Assembly: GCA_029003235.1 (NCBI GenBank)
Contig: JAQYBZ010000109.1
Location: 1 to 36,265, forward strand
DNA: 36,265 bases
Direction: 5' to 3'
Source: Bacillota bacterium
GTDB lineage: Bacteria > Bacillota > Clostridia > Oscillospirales > Oscillospiraceae
Position 1 is the first letter of the stretch. Each line of letters starts with the position of its first letter. Below, piece by piece: positions 8,182 to 16,073 of this stretch. The notes below the pieces were generated by a model that saw only the letters and a program-made list of their open reading frames with translations, was not told the DNA's origin and made no database searches. Both the position numbers and the translations under genes were made by a program.

Positions 8182-9303
8182 CTACAGGCCAATCACGAAT
8201 CGGATGCGCAGGCGTTCCCTGCGAGAAAGTGTTCCATAAATTTCCGTGACCGTATGGGTCATATATTCCTTCATCTGGTCGCGCTGCGCTTCCAGCAGCG
8301 GATGATCGCTGTAGGCCGCAAGCTCAAACAGCTCCACCGCCTGCGCAGATTGGGGCGCGTTCTCCCCTGCCTGCCTGCGCCATTTCTGCGTATACAGATA
8401 CATGGCCACGATGGCGTCGGCGCAGTCCGGGCTATTTATTCCGTCGCGGGCGCTTTCCCGGCGCTTTTGCAGCCGGTCGCGCCAGACGGCCGGCACGAAC
8501 AGCACCAGCAGGGTCAGCCCCGTCAGCACCAGAAACAGGGTGTTGATTTTCTTCGGCGGCTGCAGCGCCTCGTCGGGCAACTGGGGTGCCTCCGCCGACT
8601 GCTCCTGTGTCTCCGTCTGCGTCTCCGGCGCGGGGCTTTCCGCATAGAAAATACTGTGGATTGCCAGAGTGTCCCGCAACCTTTCGTCCAGATTTGAAAC
8701 AGCAGGGCTTTGCGCCGGAGCAAGCATCAGAACTGCCAATGCAACCACTGCCAGCAGCCCCAGCGCCACTGCGGAACGCTGCCAAAAGCAGCCGGAGGGC
8801 AAAAGGCAGAGCACCAGAAACGCCAGCACCGCCAGCAGATACCCGGTCTGGGGCGCAATGCCCAAATAGGCAAAGCTCAGCGCCAGAACGCCCGACAACG
8901 GCAGCGCCACCGCCTTTTTCCATGCGGCGCAGCCAAGGCCGGTCAGCGCCGACAGGAGTGCCAGCGCCGCCCCGATGGAGCCGGAGGAGACGGTGAAATA
9001 ATCATATTCATAGGATTGGCAGCTTTCGCTGGCAGCGTACAGGCTGTTCAACAGCAGCTTTACGCCGCCGAAGACCGGCGGCAGAAACAGAGCGCCAAAC
9101 GCCAGCGCTGCCATGACAAGAAGCAGTCCTCTGCCCAAGCGCTTTGAGGGGATCAGCGCCAATAGCCCCAAAAGGCACGGAAGCGTCCATATAAAATACC
9201 GGCTCAGACCTGCGGCGGACAGAAAGGCCAGCCACAGACTGACAAGCAGCGCCGTCGCAGGCAGCGCGGCCGCAGGCGTATGGGTACGAATTGTAAGCTT
9301 CAT
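8182..9303 (-). CDS. Eight-helix membrane protein of the MoxR-DUF58 operon
   Basis: A 373-residue integral membrane protein. Hydrophobic segments lie near 12-30, 35-51, 58-76, 107-127, 130-148, 152-169, 175-196 and 253-273. A polar, Glu/Pro-rich external loop (about 200-250) and a charged cytoplasmic tail (275-373) complete it. In related operons this slot is usually filled by a transglutaminase-like TgpA protein (DUF3488-transglutaminase-DUF4129). Here the loop between the last two helices is only about 55 residues and cannot hold a transglutaminase domain; the tail may correspond to DUF4129. The start at 9303 has GGAGGTG upstream, 2 bp after the DUF58 stop. Confidence 0.75.
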   Translation of the reverse strand: MKLTIRTHTPAAALPATALLVSLWLAFLSAAGLSRYFIWTLPCLLGLLALIPSKRLGRGLLLVMAALAFGALFLPPVFGGVKLLLNSLYAASESCQSYEYDYFTVSSGSIGAALALLSALTGLGCAAWKKAVALPLSGVLALSFAYLGIAPQTGYLLAVLAFLVLCLLPSGCFWQRSAVALGLLAVVALAVLMLAPAQSPAVSNLDERLRDTLAIHSIFYAESPAPETQTETQEQSAEAPQLPDEALQPPKKINTLFLVLTGLTLLVLFVPAVWRDRLQKRRESARDGINSPDCADAIVAMYLYTQKWRRQAGENAPQSAQAVELFELAAYSDHPLLEAQRDQMKEYMTHTVTEIYGTLSRRERLRIRFVIGL

Positions 9304-9305
9304 CC

Positions 9306-10457
9306 CTACACCTCCAACCGGCTGAGCTGCCGGGGCGCCGTCCGGGGCGCAAACCGCGTCACAAACAGGCCGTCGGGCTGTAAACCCTCGGCACAACCGT
9401 CCGGGCTGCACAGCAGCACGGTCACCCGGTTGCCGTTATAAAGGTCTTGCGCCTGCCGGGGAATGGCGGGGGCAAAGAGCAGCACATGGGAAAAAGCGCA
9501 GTGCCCCTGCTCCTGCAGCCACCGTGCGGCCACACTTCCCCCTGTCCGTGGGGCAAGAGAGAGCAGCGCCTCCACCATTGCGTCAAATTCACCCACATCT
9601 GAGACGGAAAACCGGCAAATGGCGTCGGCATCCGCGTCGCGCCAGACCACCTGATGGGCGATCCCCTGCCGGGTCAGCGCGTGGGACACGCTGGCAAAGG
9701 CAACGGTCAGGGCATCCGCCAGGTCGGCGGTGTCCGGACGGCTGGTATCCAGCAAAAGCAGCACATCATTGATAATGGGCTTGGCAAACTGGCGGGACAT
9801 GAGCCGGTCGGTCTTCTCCGACAGCTTCCAATGAATCTGCCGCAGTGCGTCGCCGGGTACAAACTCCCGAATTTCAAAGGTTTCGCCGGGGTCTGAACCC
9901 GGCTGCGTCTGACTGTAAACGTCGCTGTCCGGCGCATAAGCGCCCTGATGTTCCAGCAGCACCTGCGATTCAAACAGCCGTGGCTGCACAAGCACCTGCG
10001 CCTGACAGGGGGCTTCCACCGCCGCGCGAAACAGGCCGAACACATCCTGTAAATACACCTTGCACGCCCGCACCTGCACCAGCCCGCAGTGGGTCAGCTC
10101 CAGAGAAAACGCCGCCTGTGACCGGCGAAAACAGCAGCATTGCAGTTCCTCCACCGCCGTCTCGTCCGTACGCAGATTGCGGATTTCCAGTCTCAGGCCG
10201 ACGAACAGGGGCAGATACAGGCGGCTTTCAAGGGTCACTTTACCGGTGAGCGTACTTCCCTGCTCTGTGCCGGGAGGCAGCACAATATCCGCATGCAGCC
10301 GACGGCGGCACAAGCGCAGCACCAACGCGCCCGGCAGGGGCAGCAGCAACAGCGCCAGCAAAGCATACAGGGTGGCCGCACTGTTTTCAAACAGATACAG
10401 GATCGCCGCCACCGCCAGCGCCGCCAGCCAGAGAAGTCTCCTTTTTCCCACACTCAT
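9306..10457 (-). CDS. DUF58 domain protein
   Basis: A 383-residue protein with two N-terminal membrane segments (about 7-23 and 27-48), a beta-rich region, and the DUF58 signature at about 187-222: GSDPGETFEIREF, PGDALRQIHWK, then RLMSRQF. A vWA-like strand with DVLLLLDTS (231-239) follows. DUF58 proteins are regularly encoded beside MoxR ATPases and are thought to act with them in assembling or maturing membrane or metal-dependent complexes; the substrate here is unknown. Its ATG overlaps the MoxR stop as ATGA (10454-10457), indicating translational coupling. Confidence 0.9.
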   Translation of the reverse strand: MSVGKRRLLWLAALAVAAILYLFENSAATLYALLALLLLPLPGALVLRLCRRRLHADIVLPPGTEQGSTLTGKVTLESRLYLPLFVGLRLEIRNLRTDETAVEELQCCCFRRSQAAFSLELTHCGLVQVRACKVYLQDVFGLFRAAVEAPCQAQVLVQPRLFESQVLLEHQGAYAPDSDVYSQTQPGSDPGETFEIREFVPGDALRQIHWKLSEKTDRLMSRQFAKPIINDVLLLLDTSRPDTADLADALTVAFASVSHALTRQGIAHQVVWRDADADAICRFSVSDVGEFDAMVEALLSLAPRTGGSVAARWLQEQGHCAFSHVLLFAPAIPRQAQDLYNGNRVTVLLCSPDGCAEGLQPDGLFVTRFAPRTAPRQLSRLEV

Positions 10458-11389
10458 GACTCCGCGTAAGGCTCCGGCACCTGGGACAGGAGCTCTGCAA
10501 GCACCTGCTGCGCCGATAGCTGCGCGGCCTTGGCCTTCTGACTGGGCAGAACTCTGTGGGCGCAGACGTCCACAAAAATTTCCCGCACATCCGCCGGGAT
10601 CACATAATCCCGTCCGCGCACAAAGGCGCAGGCTCTGGCCATTCTGCCCACGGCGATGGCGCCCCGGGGACTGATGCCCAGCTCCAGCAGCTCTGTCTGC
10701 TGAGAAGCCATGGTCAGCCGGGTGATATAGGACAAAATGCTGTCCTTCATGGTGACCTGCGCCGCCTGTTGCTGCATTTGCAGCACCTGCGCACAGTCCG
10801 CAACGGGTCTGACCTTTTCCACAGGATTTTCCAGCCGGTGGCTGCGCAGAATCTGCATCTGACTTTCAAAGTCCGGATAGCCAATGTGCAGGCGTATCAG
10901 AAAGCGATCCAACTGTGCCTGGGGCAAAAGCTGAGTGCCGGCAGCGCCCACATGGTTTTCCGTGGCAATGACAAGGAAGGGTTCAGGCAACGGATGGGCG
11001 GTGCCGTCTACCGTGACCTGCCGTTCCTCCATTGCCTCCAGCAGCGCCGACTGGGTCTTGCTGGAGGTACGGTTGATTTCATCTGCCAGCAGCAGATTGG
11101 AATCGTTGACGATGCCGGGCATATAGCGAAAACCGCCGCCGGCCTTGTCATAGACAGAAAAACCCACAATATCCGACGGCAGTACGTCCGGCGTCAACTG
11201 CAGCCGGTGATAGCGCATACCCAGCGCCTTTCCCAGCGCCACAGCCAGAGTGGTCTTGCCCACGCCGGGTACGTCGTCCAGCAAAATATGCCCATTGGCA
11301 AGCACGGCCATCCATACCTTTTCCAGTACCTCCGCCTTGCCCACGATAACCTGATTCATCTGCTCCAGCAGCTCATTGGTTCTGTTCAT
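10454..11389 (-). CDS. MoxR-family AAA+ ATPase
   Basis: A 311-residue chaperone-like ATPase. Walker A is DVPGVGKTT (39-47), Walker B LLLADEIN (99-106), sensor 1 ATEN (142-145), with the MoxR-type Gly/Pro region around 70-92 and a C-terminal lid. These ATPases work with DUF58/vWA partners encoded next door to remodel or activate client proteins, often at the membrane. It heads a leftward operon of four genes: MoxR, DUF58, membrane protein, B-repeat lipoprotein. GGGAG precedes the ATG at 11387-11389, and a good promoter lies just upstream. Confidence 0.95.
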   Translation of the reverse strand: MNRTNELLEQMNQVIVGKAEVLEKVWMAVLANGHILLDDVPGVGKTTLAVALGKALGMRYHRLQLTPDVLPSDIVGFSVYDKAGGGFRYMPGIVNDSNLLLADEINRTSSKTQSALLEAMEERQVTVDGTAHPLPEPFLVIATENHVGAAGTQLLPQAQLDRFLIRLHIGYPDFESQMQILRSHRLENPVEKVRPVADCAQVLQMQQQAAQVTMKDSILSYITRLTMASQQTELLELGISPRGAIAVGRMARACAFVRGRDYVIPADVREIFVDVCAHRVLPSQKAKAAQLSAQQVLAELLSQVPEPYAES

Positions 11390-11422
11390 ATAAATCTCCC
11401 AAGTCTATCAAGATACACAGAC

Positions 11423-11451
11423 ACTATACTCAATATTCTCCCGGCACACAA
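11423..11451 (-). promoter_or_regulatory. Promoter of the MoxR operon
   Basis: Read leftward, TTGTGT (11451-11446) and TATAGT (11428-11423) are separated by 17 bp. The -35 box overlaps CAACCCCCGG (11449-11458). A perfect inverted copy, CCGGGGGTTG, lies at 11508-11517 beside the divergent promoter. Confidence 0.6.
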
Positions 11452-11514
11452 CCCCCGGGAGGGGATTTTTTGCGGCTTTTGCCGGAATTTCTGAAAAATA
11501 TCCCCCACCGGGGG

Positions 11515-11544
11515 TTGCCGTAGATCCGCTCTGCGGATTATAAT
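11515..11544 (+). promoter_or_regulatory. Promoter of the ECF-S/methyltransferase pair
   Basis: TTGCCG (11515-11520) and TATAAT (11539-11544) are separated by 18 bp. Inside the spacer lies a perfect 6-bp inverted repeat, ATCCGC-TCT-GCGGAT (11524-11538), in a position that suits a repressor operator. Confidence 0.6.
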
Positions 11545-11599
11545 ACAAATTGCGTCCGCGCTGTGATTCCTGCGGCTGCAAAAACAAAGGAGGCGTTCC

Positions 11600-12163
11600 A
11601 TGAAGCCCATGTCTGCCATCAAGCGCTCGTGCATCTGCGCGCTGTGCATTGCCTTTTGCTATGTGCTGCCTCTGGCCTTCCACGCTCTGGGGCTGGCCAC
11701 GACTTTTTCTCCCATCCATATTCCGGTGCTTCTGTGCGGCCTGCTGTGCGGTCCCGTCTATGGCGCATTCTGCGGCGTCGCCGGTCCGGTGCTTTCCTCT
11801 GTGCTTTCCGGTATGCCCTCGGCAACGGCGCTTATCTCCATGGTACCGGAGCTGCTGGTTTACGGGCTGGTCTCCGGCCTGCTGTTCCGGCTGATCCATA
11901 CAAAAAATTTCTACGCCGATATATATGTGGCGCTGATTCCCGCCATGGTGCTGGGGCGCGTCATTGGCGGTGCGGCAAAGATGCTCTTCTATCTCTCCGA
12001 CGGCACGGCCTATACCCTGTCTTTGTGGGCGTCTGCCTACTTTGTCCAGACCCTGCCGGGAACCATTTTGCAGCTTGCTGTCATTCCGGCGCTGGTGCTG
12101 GTGCTGACCGTGGCGGGACTGATTCCCCGGCGCTATCCCAAACAAGGAGTCAAAAAGGCATGA
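11600..12163 (+). CDS. ECF transporter S component (substrate unknown)
   Basis: A 187-residue, six-helix membrane protein of the energy-coupling-factor S-component type, the subunit that binds a vitamin or other micronutrient. Typical features are the LG-x-x-x-SPIHIPVLLCG block after helix 1 (about 31-47) and Gly/Pro-rich helices that let the protein topple in the membrane. No ECF ATPases or T component lie nearby, so it presumably shares a module encoded elsewhere. AAGGAGG sits 6 nt before the ATG. Its stop overlaps the start of the methyltransferase gene (ATGA at 12160-12163). The ligand cannot be read from the sequence. Confidence 0.8.
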   Translation: MKPMSAIKRSCICALCIAFCYVLPLAFHALGLATTFSPIHIPVLLCGLLCGPVYGAFCGVAGPVLSSVLSGMPSATALISMVPELLVYGLVSGLLFRLIHTKNFYADIYVALIPAMVLGRVIGGAAKMLFYLSDGTAYTLSLWASAYFVQTLPGTILQLAVIPALVLVLTVAGLIPRRYPKQGVKKA

Positions 12164-12744
12164 ACAAACAGGATGTAAAAGCATTTTTCGACCGCTGCGC
12201 CCCCCGGTGGGACGCGGACATGGTACGCAACGAGGCGGTCATTGAGACCATTCTCAACAACGGCGGCATCCGGGAGGGCGTCCATGTGCTGGACGTGGCC
12301 TGCGGTACCGGCGTGCTGTTTGGCGATTATCTGCGCCGGAACGTTGCCTCGGTGACGGCCATTGACATTTCCCCGGAAATGGTGAAAATCGCCCAGAGCA
12401 AATTCCCCCAGGTGCAGGTACTCTGCGGCGATGTGGAGGACACGGCCTTTGACCGGAGGTTTGACGCCGTGATGGTCTACAACGCCTTCCCCCACTTCCC
12501 TGACCCGGCGCACCTGATCGCCGTGCTGTCCGGTCTTTTGATGCCGGGCGGACGCCTCAGCGTCGCCCACGGTATGAGCCGTGCCGCCCTGTCTGCCCAC
12601 CATGCCGGCTGCGCCAGCAAGGTATCCGTGGAGCTGCTGTCGGAAGACGCACTGGCGCAGCTCTTTGCCAACAGCGGTCTGGATGTGGATGTAAGAATCT
12701 CTGATGAACGGATGTATCAGGTCAGCGGCGTGAAAAGAACGTGA
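12160..12744 (+). CDS. Class I SAM-dependent methyltransferase
   Basis: A 194-residue cytoplasmic protein with a Rossmann methyltransferase core: motif I VLDVACGTGVL (about 43-53), motif II AIDISPEMV (about 67-75), motif III DVEDTAFD, and the LMPGGRLSV post-motif. It resembles small UbiE/Methyltransf_11-type enzymes. The start is the ATG overlapping the stop of the S-component gene by 4 bp; a longer in-frame upstream extension would run through the other gene and is rejected. Coupling suggests it modifies the compound imported by that S component or a downstream product. This is inference, and no acceptor is identifiable. Confidence 0.88.
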   Translation: MNKQDVKAFFDRCAPRWDADMVRNEAVIETILNNGGIREGVHVLDVACGTGVLFGDYLRRNVASVTAIDISPEMVKIAQSKFPQVQVLCGDVEDTAFDRRFDAVMVYNAFPHFPDPAHLIAVLSGLLMPGGRLSVAHGMSRAALSAHHAGCASKVSVELLSEDALAQLFANSGLDVDVRISDERMYQVSGVKRT

Positions 12745-12752
12745 GTTTTGGT

Positions 12753-12789
12753 AAAAATCGGGTCTGCTTCAAAAGCAGACCCGATTTTT
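12753..12789. terminator. Bidirectional terminator
   Basis: A 17-bp stem AAAAATCGGGTCTGCTT / AAGCAGACCCGATTTTT with a CAA loop has A/T runs on both sides. It sits between the convergent methyltransferase and fprA genes and should serve both. Confidence 0.9.
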
Positions 12790-12814
12790 CTCTGTCAAAT
12801 TCTGCCAGACCCGG

Positions 12815-13966
12815 TCACCGGCAAAGCTCCGCAGCAAGGGCGTCGATCTGCTCCATGTTCTCCGCGTGCAGGCCGGATTTGATATGTACGGTGGTATCCG
12901 TCCAGGTGAGATTTTTACAGCCGGACAGCGTTTCTTTCATAATATTGGCCGCCTGAGGCGCCCAGGTGCCGTTCTCCATAAGGCCAACCGTGCGGTTCTG
13001 GAAATTGCGCTCCGTCAGGTGCCCCAGGAAGGTGCGCATATAGGGGAAAATACCCATGTTATAGGTGGTGGTGGCAAGCACGACCTTTCCATAACGGAAA
13101 GCATCGGCCACGGCGACGGATGGTTCCGTTCTGGCCAGATCATGGACAACCACGTTCTCACAGCCGTTCTGGCGGAGCTTCTGTTCCAGCAGCTCCACGG
13201 CCTTTTTCGTGTTGCCGTAGACGGAGGTATAGCAGATGAGCACGCCGGGACTTTCCACACCGTAGGAAGCCCATGTCTGGTAAAGCGCCAGATAATGCCC
13301 CAGATCATCGTTCAAAACCGGGCCGTGGAGGGGGCAAATGCGCCCGATGTCCAGCGTTTTGGCCTTCTTCAGCACATTTTGCACCTGTACGCCGTATTTG
13401 CCCACAATGCCGATATAGTAGCGCCGGGCTTCGTCATCCCAGGGCTCGTCCGTATCCACCGCGCCGAACTTGCCGAAGGCGTCGGCGGAAAACAGGGTGC
13501 GCTCCGTATCGTCATAGGTCATGATGACCTCCGGCCAATGCACCATGGGGGCGGTGATAAAGCTTAAAGTATGGCGGCCGAGACAGAGCTGGGAGCCGTT
13601 GTCCACAGGCAGAGTCTTTTCCGGCTGCGCACCGTAAAAATTCTCCATCATGGCAAAACTCTTGGCGTTGGAAACCACGGTGGTTTCCGAATAAGTCCGC
13701 AGGAATTCTCCGATGCTGGAGGAGTGATCCGGCTCCATATGCTGAACGACCAGATAGTCCGGCCTGCGCCCGGCCAGAACCGCCGACAGATTGTCCAGCC
13801 ACTGCCGGGTAAAATGGGCGTCCACCGTGTCCATCACGGCGATTTTATCGTCCAGTATCACATAGGAATTGTAGGACATGCCGTTGGGCACCCGGTACTG
13901 GGATTCAAACAGATCCAGCTTGTGATCACTGACGCCTACATATTGGATGTCATTTGAGATCTTCAT
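12815..13966 (-). CDS. fprA: FprA-type diiron flavoprotein (A-type flavoprotein)
   Basis: A cytoplasmic enzyme that reduces oxygen to water or nitric oxide to nitrous oxide, protecting anaerobes. The N-terminal metallo-beta-lactamase-like domain carries the diiron ligands H76-x-E78-x-D80-H81, H143, D162 and H214. The flavodoxin domain starts near 241, with the FMN phosphate loop TSVYGNT (247-253). At 383 residues it is close to the family norm, without an extra rubredoxin domain. The start at 13966 is preferred over an ATG six codons upstream because AAAGGAA lies at a suitable distance. It is 22 bp downstream of an S-component gene and probably co-transcribed. The electron donor may be a rubredoxin or ferredoxin. 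Confidence 0.95.
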   Translation of the reverse strand: MKISNDIQYVGVSDHKLDLFESQYRVPNGMSYNSYVILDDKIAVMDTVDAHFTRQWLDNLSAVLAGRRPDYLVVQHMEPDHSSSIGEFLRTYSETTVVSNAKSFAMMENFYGAQPEKTLPVDNGSQLCLGRHTLSFITAPMVHWPEVIMTYDDTERTLFSADAFGKFGAVDTDEPWDDEARRYYIGIVGKYGVQVQNVLKKAKTLDIGRICPLHGPVLNDDLGHYLALYQTWASYGVESPGVLICYTSVYGNTKKAVELLEQKLRQNGCENVVVHDLARTEPSVAVADAFRYGKVVLATTTYNMGIFPYMRTFLGHLTERNFQNRTVGLMENGTWAPQAANIMKETLSGCKNLTWTDTTVHIKSGLHAENMEQIDALAAELCR

Positions 13967-13988
13967 GGTAAAATTCCTTTCCATCTAC

Positions 13989-14534
13989 TTATGTTCTATT
14001 GATGCAGATCCGCCCCTCCAGCTTATTCAACAGCCGGGTCAGGGGGAGGATCAGCGTTCCCGCCACAAGATTGCCGACGGCGTGCATGACATCCCAGGGA
14101 AGCCCTGCCACAATCCAGGCCACCGTAGCGCGAAAGTTCAGCCCGAAAAACAGCGCCTGCGCCGGGGCGTACAGCGTTCCGAAAGCCAGCCCGTGGAGGG
14201 CACACACGGCCATATACACGGGCACGGCCACCACCGGCTTCATCTTCCGGGGCAGCAGCATGGTCCCTGCCCACAGCACTGTCCAGATGTACAGATAGGG
14301 TACCCACCAGACGGCAAATCCGGCATAGATGCCATTGAGCAATACATAGATATAAATGGGAATGAGCGCGCGCTTGCGGTATACCAGCGTATAAACCATG
14401 GTCAGCATCCCCAGCAGATGAATGTTGGGCAGCAGCTCCATGATCACCTTGGAGACGAACATCACCGTTCCCAGCATGGCAAATATGACCATGTGGCGCA
14501 GGTCGAGAGAAGCGTTCTTTTTTGTGGAATCCAT
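13989..14534 (-). CDS. ECF-S-like membrane protein
   Basis: A 181-residue protein with about six hydrophobic segments and short loops, including WWVPYLYIWTVLW (about 76-88) and a Pro-rich turn before the last helices. Length and topology fit an ECF transporter S component; I do not recognise the ligand class. It has its own promoter at 14578-14606 and is followed by fprA after 22 bp. The ribosome binding site (GAAGGTG) is weak. It could also be an unrelated small membrane protein, so the family call is tentative. Confidence 0.6.
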   Translation of the reverse strand: MDSTKKNASLDLRHMVIFAMLGTVMFVSKVIMELLPNIHLLGMLTMVYTLVYRKRALIPIYIYVLLNGIYAGFAVWWVPYLYIWTVLWAGTMLLPRKMKPVVAVPVYMAVCALHGLAFGTLYAPAQALFFGLNFRATVAWIVAGLPWDVMHAVGNLVAGTLILPLTRLLNKLEGRICINRT

Positions 14535-14577
14535 TGGGTCGCACCTTCGCAGGTAGATTGCAATATCTGCAAGGGAT

Positions 14578-14606
14578 AGTATAACAAACCCGGCGGCTTT
14601 TTACAA
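14578..14606 (-). promoter_or_regulatory. Promoter of the ECF-S-like gene and fprA
   Basis: Read leftward, TTGTAA (14606-14601) and TATACT (14583-14578) have an exact 17-bp spacer. Confidence 0.65.
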
Positions 14607-14610
14607 GTAC

Positions 14611-14652
14611 GCGCACAGAAAAACGGCCGGGGCGCACAGAAAAACGGCCGAG
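14611..14652. repeat. Tandem duplication of a 21-bp unit
   Basis: Two adjacent 21-bp copies begin GCGCACAGAAAAACGGCCG and differ at one position near the end. The second copy can pair with GCCGTCTTTTCTG further right (near 14667-14680). On the minus strand this makes a hairpin ending in GCCGTTTTTCTG, so the pair probably forms a terminator after the ferredoxin gene with a duplicated T-rich arm. Confidence 0.5.
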
Positions 14653-14707
14653 GCGCTTCTGGCCGCAGCCGTCTTTTCTGAAAAAGGAGCAAAAATCTCC
14701 GTCCGGA

Positions 14708-15094
14708 TCACTCTTTGATCTCCAGAACGCCCATGGGGCAGGCTCTTGCGCACAGGCCGCAGGCCACGCACTTGGACGCGCGCTGGGTCTGTTCCGGCAG
14801 AACGATCACATGGAAGGGGCAGACCTCTTTGCACTTGCCGCAACCCACGCACAGCTTTTTGTTGATCATGTACACGCCGGTCTTCGGATTTTGGGTAATG
14901 GCACCGGAGGGACAGGCATCTGCGCATTTGCCGCACTGCACGCAGGTCATGGGTCTTGCGCCGCCCTTCCACGGCACGATCTGCAGGCAGGCTTTGTCCG
15001 GATCAAATTCCTTAAAGTAGGCGTTGGAGCAGGCGCGGACGCACTCCAGACACGCCATACACTGTACGTCTTTCTTCACAGTCAGTTTTTTCAT
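14708..15094 (-). CDS. Polyferredoxin with four [4Fe-4S] cluster motifs
   Basis: A 128-residue soluble iron-sulfur protein with four C-x2-C-x2-C-x3-C motifs at Cys 12/15/18/22, 51/54/57/61, 82/85/88/92 and 109/112/115/119. It resembles HycB/CooF-type electron-transfer subunits that pass electrons between an oxidoreductase and another carrier. No partner oxidoreductase lies next to it. Possible users are the nearby FprA or an enzyme elsewhere. AGGAG lies before the ATG at 15092-15094. It has its own strong promoter. Confidence 0.9.
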   Translation of the reverse strand: MKKLTVKKDVQCMACLECVRACSNAYFKEFDPDKACLQIVPWKGGARPMTCVQCGKCADACPSGAITQNPKTGVYMINKKLCVGCGKCKEVCPFHVIVLPEQTQRASKCVACGLCARACPMGVLEIKE

Positions 15095-15152
15095 AAAACT
15101 CTCCTATCTATCACGGTTCCGCCGACCCATGGCCGGACGGGATTGCCCCGTT

Positions 15153-15181
15153 ATTATACAACGTTCCGTGACAGGAATCAA
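15153..15181 (-). promoter_or_regulatory. Promoter of the polyferredoxin gene
   Basis: Read leftward, TTGATT (15181-15176) and TATAAT (15158-15153) have a 17-bp spacer. Confidence 0.7.
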
Positions 15182-15218
15182 CCATAATTCGGTATAAAAC
15201 GACCGATTTCTTCCCTGC

Positions 15219-16073
15219 TCAGAATCTGGCGCGGATGGCCGCCTCGGCGCGTTGAAGGATTTCCTCTGTTTTTTCGCCAAGAATCCGCTGCAACAGCGCC
15301 GATTCCGTCCGGGCGCCGGTGACATGGGGCACACGGTACGCCCCCGCGTCGCTTCCAAGGCCGATGAGGCCGCCGTACTGTGCCGTGCGAGCCACGTTTT
15401 CCATGGCAGTGTCCAGAATTTCCTCCAATGCTCTGTCGGGGAACCTGCCGCTGCCCATCAAATTGGAAACAGTAGACAGGGTCGGCACCCAAACGGTGTC
15501 CGTCTGCGCCAGCGCATGGCAGACCTCATCATTGAGGAACGCTCCGTGTTCCACGGAGCCGACGCCGGCCTCGATCGCCGCAAGGGTCGCCCTGGCGCCG
15601 TTGCAGTGCGCCATAACGGAAAAGCCCTCGTCCCTTGCAATGGTTATCAGCGTTTTGATCTCCGCCGCATCCAGCGGTTCCTCCGTCAGCTTCCCTGCGG
15701 TATGAAAATCCATGAGGCCGGAGAGCATGAGCTTGATAAAATCCGCCCCCTGCTGCCTCGCCTGCCCGATCAGTGCCCGGTATTGTTTCAGGTCGGCGTA
15801 ACCCCGGCCAATGAATCCGCCATAATGGCCTTGCTTGTGGATGGGAAAGGCGGGGCTTCGGTAGACAATGCCGTATTCCGGCGCCAACTGCTTTGCCCGC
15901 AGGCTCACGCCCCAGGCGTCGCCGCCGTCCCGCAGATAAGTAATTCCTGCGCTGCGGTAGGCTGCAAGTCTTTGGCGGATGACCGTCTCATTAGGTGCAG
16001 GTCGGTGGGCGTCGATGGCGTCGCGGTAATAGACGCCGTCCAGCACCATGTGGATGTGCAGATCACAGTCCAT
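15219..16073 (-). CDS. Amidohydrolase-superfamily enzyme in the folate operon
   Basis: A 284-residue metal-dependent hydrolase. Metal ligands are HxH at H6/H8 in DLHIH, a lysine (K114, probably carboxylated, in IKLMLSG), H156, H176 and the catalytic D242 in GSDAG. The protein begins almost directly at the HxH strand, lacking the beta-sandwich domain that precedes it in most imidazolonepropionase/prolidase-like members. The start at 16073 lies 11 bp inside the end of folC, so the two are translationally coupled. Position suggests a role with folate or pterin compounds, for example hydrolysis of an amide or deamination, but the substrate is unknown. The ribosome binding site is weak, as expected for a coupled gene. 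Confidence 0.85.
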   Translation of the reverse strand: MDCDLHIHMVLDGVYYRDAIDAHRPAPNETVIRQRLAAYRSAGITYLRDGGDAWGVSLRAKQLAPEYGIVYRSPAFPIHKQGHYGGFIGRGYADLKQYRALIGQARQQGADFIKLMLSGLMDFHTAGKLTEEPLDAAEIKTLITIARDEGFSVMAHCNGARATLAAIEAGVGSVEHGAFLNDEVCHALAQTDTVWVPTLSTVSNLMGSGRFPDRALEEILDTAMENVARTAQYGGLIGLGSDAGAYRVPHVTGARTESALLQRILGEKTEEILQRAEAAIRARF

